64,000 nucleotides of DNA from Bombiscardovia asteroides_K (lineage in GTDB: Bacteria > Actinomycetota > Actinomycetes > Actinomycetales > Bifidobacteriaceae): NCBI RefSeq assembly GCF_048001765.1, contig NZ_CP181447.1, positions 2,108,001 to 2,172,000 of the forward strand. The letters are read 5' to 3'. Below, one piece after another: positions 63,543 to 64,000 of this stretch (position 1 is the stretch's first letter; each line of letters begins with the position of its first letter). Both the position numbers and the translations under genes were made by a program. Below the pieces are notes generated by a model that saw nothing but the letters and a program-made list of their open reading frames with translations, was not told where the DNA came from and ran no database searches.

Positions 63543-63792
63543 TCATCCCAGACCAGGACCATAAAGGCCTGGCACCGGCATGCCTGTACCTGCATATTCG
63601 TCGACAATCCCCAAATGCCCAGGCCGGAAGTCTGCCTTCAGCCGCCATACTTGAAGCAAGCTCTGGCCACTCCCACCGCCCGGGTCCAGATTGGCAATAA
63701 ATGGCAATGCCTTAATACGATGTACCCTGCCTGTTGACCGGCCATGATGGCCGGTCGGGAACTGACATCAGCGGGCAGTGAGGCGAGGCGGC

Positions 63793-64000
63793 GTGAAACT
63801 CAATCTCAACGGCATCTGGGACTTCCATCCCGACGACGGAGACCGGGGATATCCCGTCATGGTGCCCACTTGGTGGGACAGCCTGCCGGAGACCACCGGC
63901 TATCCGGACTCCTGGAGCCGGGATCTGCACCATGGCGTCTACCTCAAGGAATTCTTCCTGAACGCCCTTGACCCGAACGAGGATATAATCCTGCACCTGG
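63793..64000 (+). CDS. Glycoside hydrolase family 2-type protein, 3' end outside window
   Basis: The frame is open from GTG 63793 to the edge (69 codons) and reads VKLNLNGIWDFHPDDGDRG, then VPTWWDSLPETTGYPDSWSR and VYLKEFFLNALDP. This is the start of the sugar-binding jelly-roll domain of GH2 enzymes (beta-galactosidase or beta-glucuronidase types; LNGxWxF is a common opening). GAGGCGAGGCGG precedes the GTG. The active site lies outside, so specificity is open. Confidence 0.72.
   Translation, partial: MKLNLNGIWDFHPDDGDRGYPVMVPTWWDSLPETTGYPDSWSRDLHHGVYLKEFFLNALDPNEDIILHL

Overview
The window looks like a stretch of a high-GC Gram-positive (Actinomycetota) chromosome, most probably Bifidobacterium. 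This rests on GC-rich codon use, lipoprotein transporter genes, strong AAGGAGG ribosome sites, many LacI-type regulators beside sugar and nucleoside genes, and a core set of ilvC, purA, fba and dcd. The genus is inferred from gene content; no rRNA or tRNA is present to fix it. Two perfect copies of the ParB-site core GTTTCACGTGAAAC (14937 and 62649) suggest an origin-proximal location.

Layout, left to right. 1-2660: a type I restriction HsdR, cut by the window edge. 3028-8292: a siderophore/haem-type ABC importer (lipoprotein, two permeases, ATPase) and a siderophore-interacting flavoreductase. 8534-10730: an overlapping chorismate-utilising pair (amidotransferase plus TrpE/PabB-like subunit). 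11190-16904: a minus-strand operon with a complete ECF transporter (S, T, two ATPases), a nucleoside hydrolase and an MFS carrier, divergent from a LacI regulator fused to a ribokinase (17156-19027). 19389-21458: a GH31 glycosidase. 21900-23595: an ImmA/IrrE peptidase gene and its DUF4411/PIN partner, both apparently broken. 23714-28252: a VOC protein, two tandem 3-hydroxyacyl-CoA dehydrogenase paralogues and an MHS carrier. 28585-35020: a second GH31 enzyme with its ABC sugar importer and a divergent LacI regulator, with two tandem operators between. 35104-36987: a DUF4186 protein and cyclopropane fatty acid synthase. 37082-44738: a seven-gene Fet-type iron uptake operon (FTR1 permease, P19 protein, DUF2318 membrane protein, two FtsX-type permeases, ATPase, FMN-binding lipoprotein). 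44898-52764: four amino-acid permeases and a third 3-hydroxyacyl-CoA dehydrogenase; a lysine riboswitch precedes the third permease. 53064-59550: ilvC, an MHS carrier, apbE, purA, fba. 59824-62236: a second nucleoside hydrolase/MFS pair behind a promoter and a 22-bp operator. 62237-62960 is gene-free and carries one ParB-site copy. 62961-63542 is dcd, and a GH2-type glycosidase begins at 63793 and runs off the edge.

How the parts fit. Iron is a theme: siderophore import, reductive release, and a separate Fet permease system whose FMN-binding lipoprotein could be flavinylated by the ApbE encoded 18 kb away. Nucleoside salvage is a second theme: two hydrolases would release ribose, and the LacI-ribokinase fusion could both sense and phosphorylate it. 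Plant-type alpha-glucoside or alpha-xyloside use is the third (two GH31 enzymes, one with a dedicated importer). The most unusual items are the LacI-ribokinase fusion facing an ECF transporter/nucleoside hydrolase operon, the doubly broken ImmA/IrrE-DUF4411 module, the lysine riboswitch, and the ParB-type sites. I saw no CRISPR array, prophage, insertion sequence, tRNA or rRNA.
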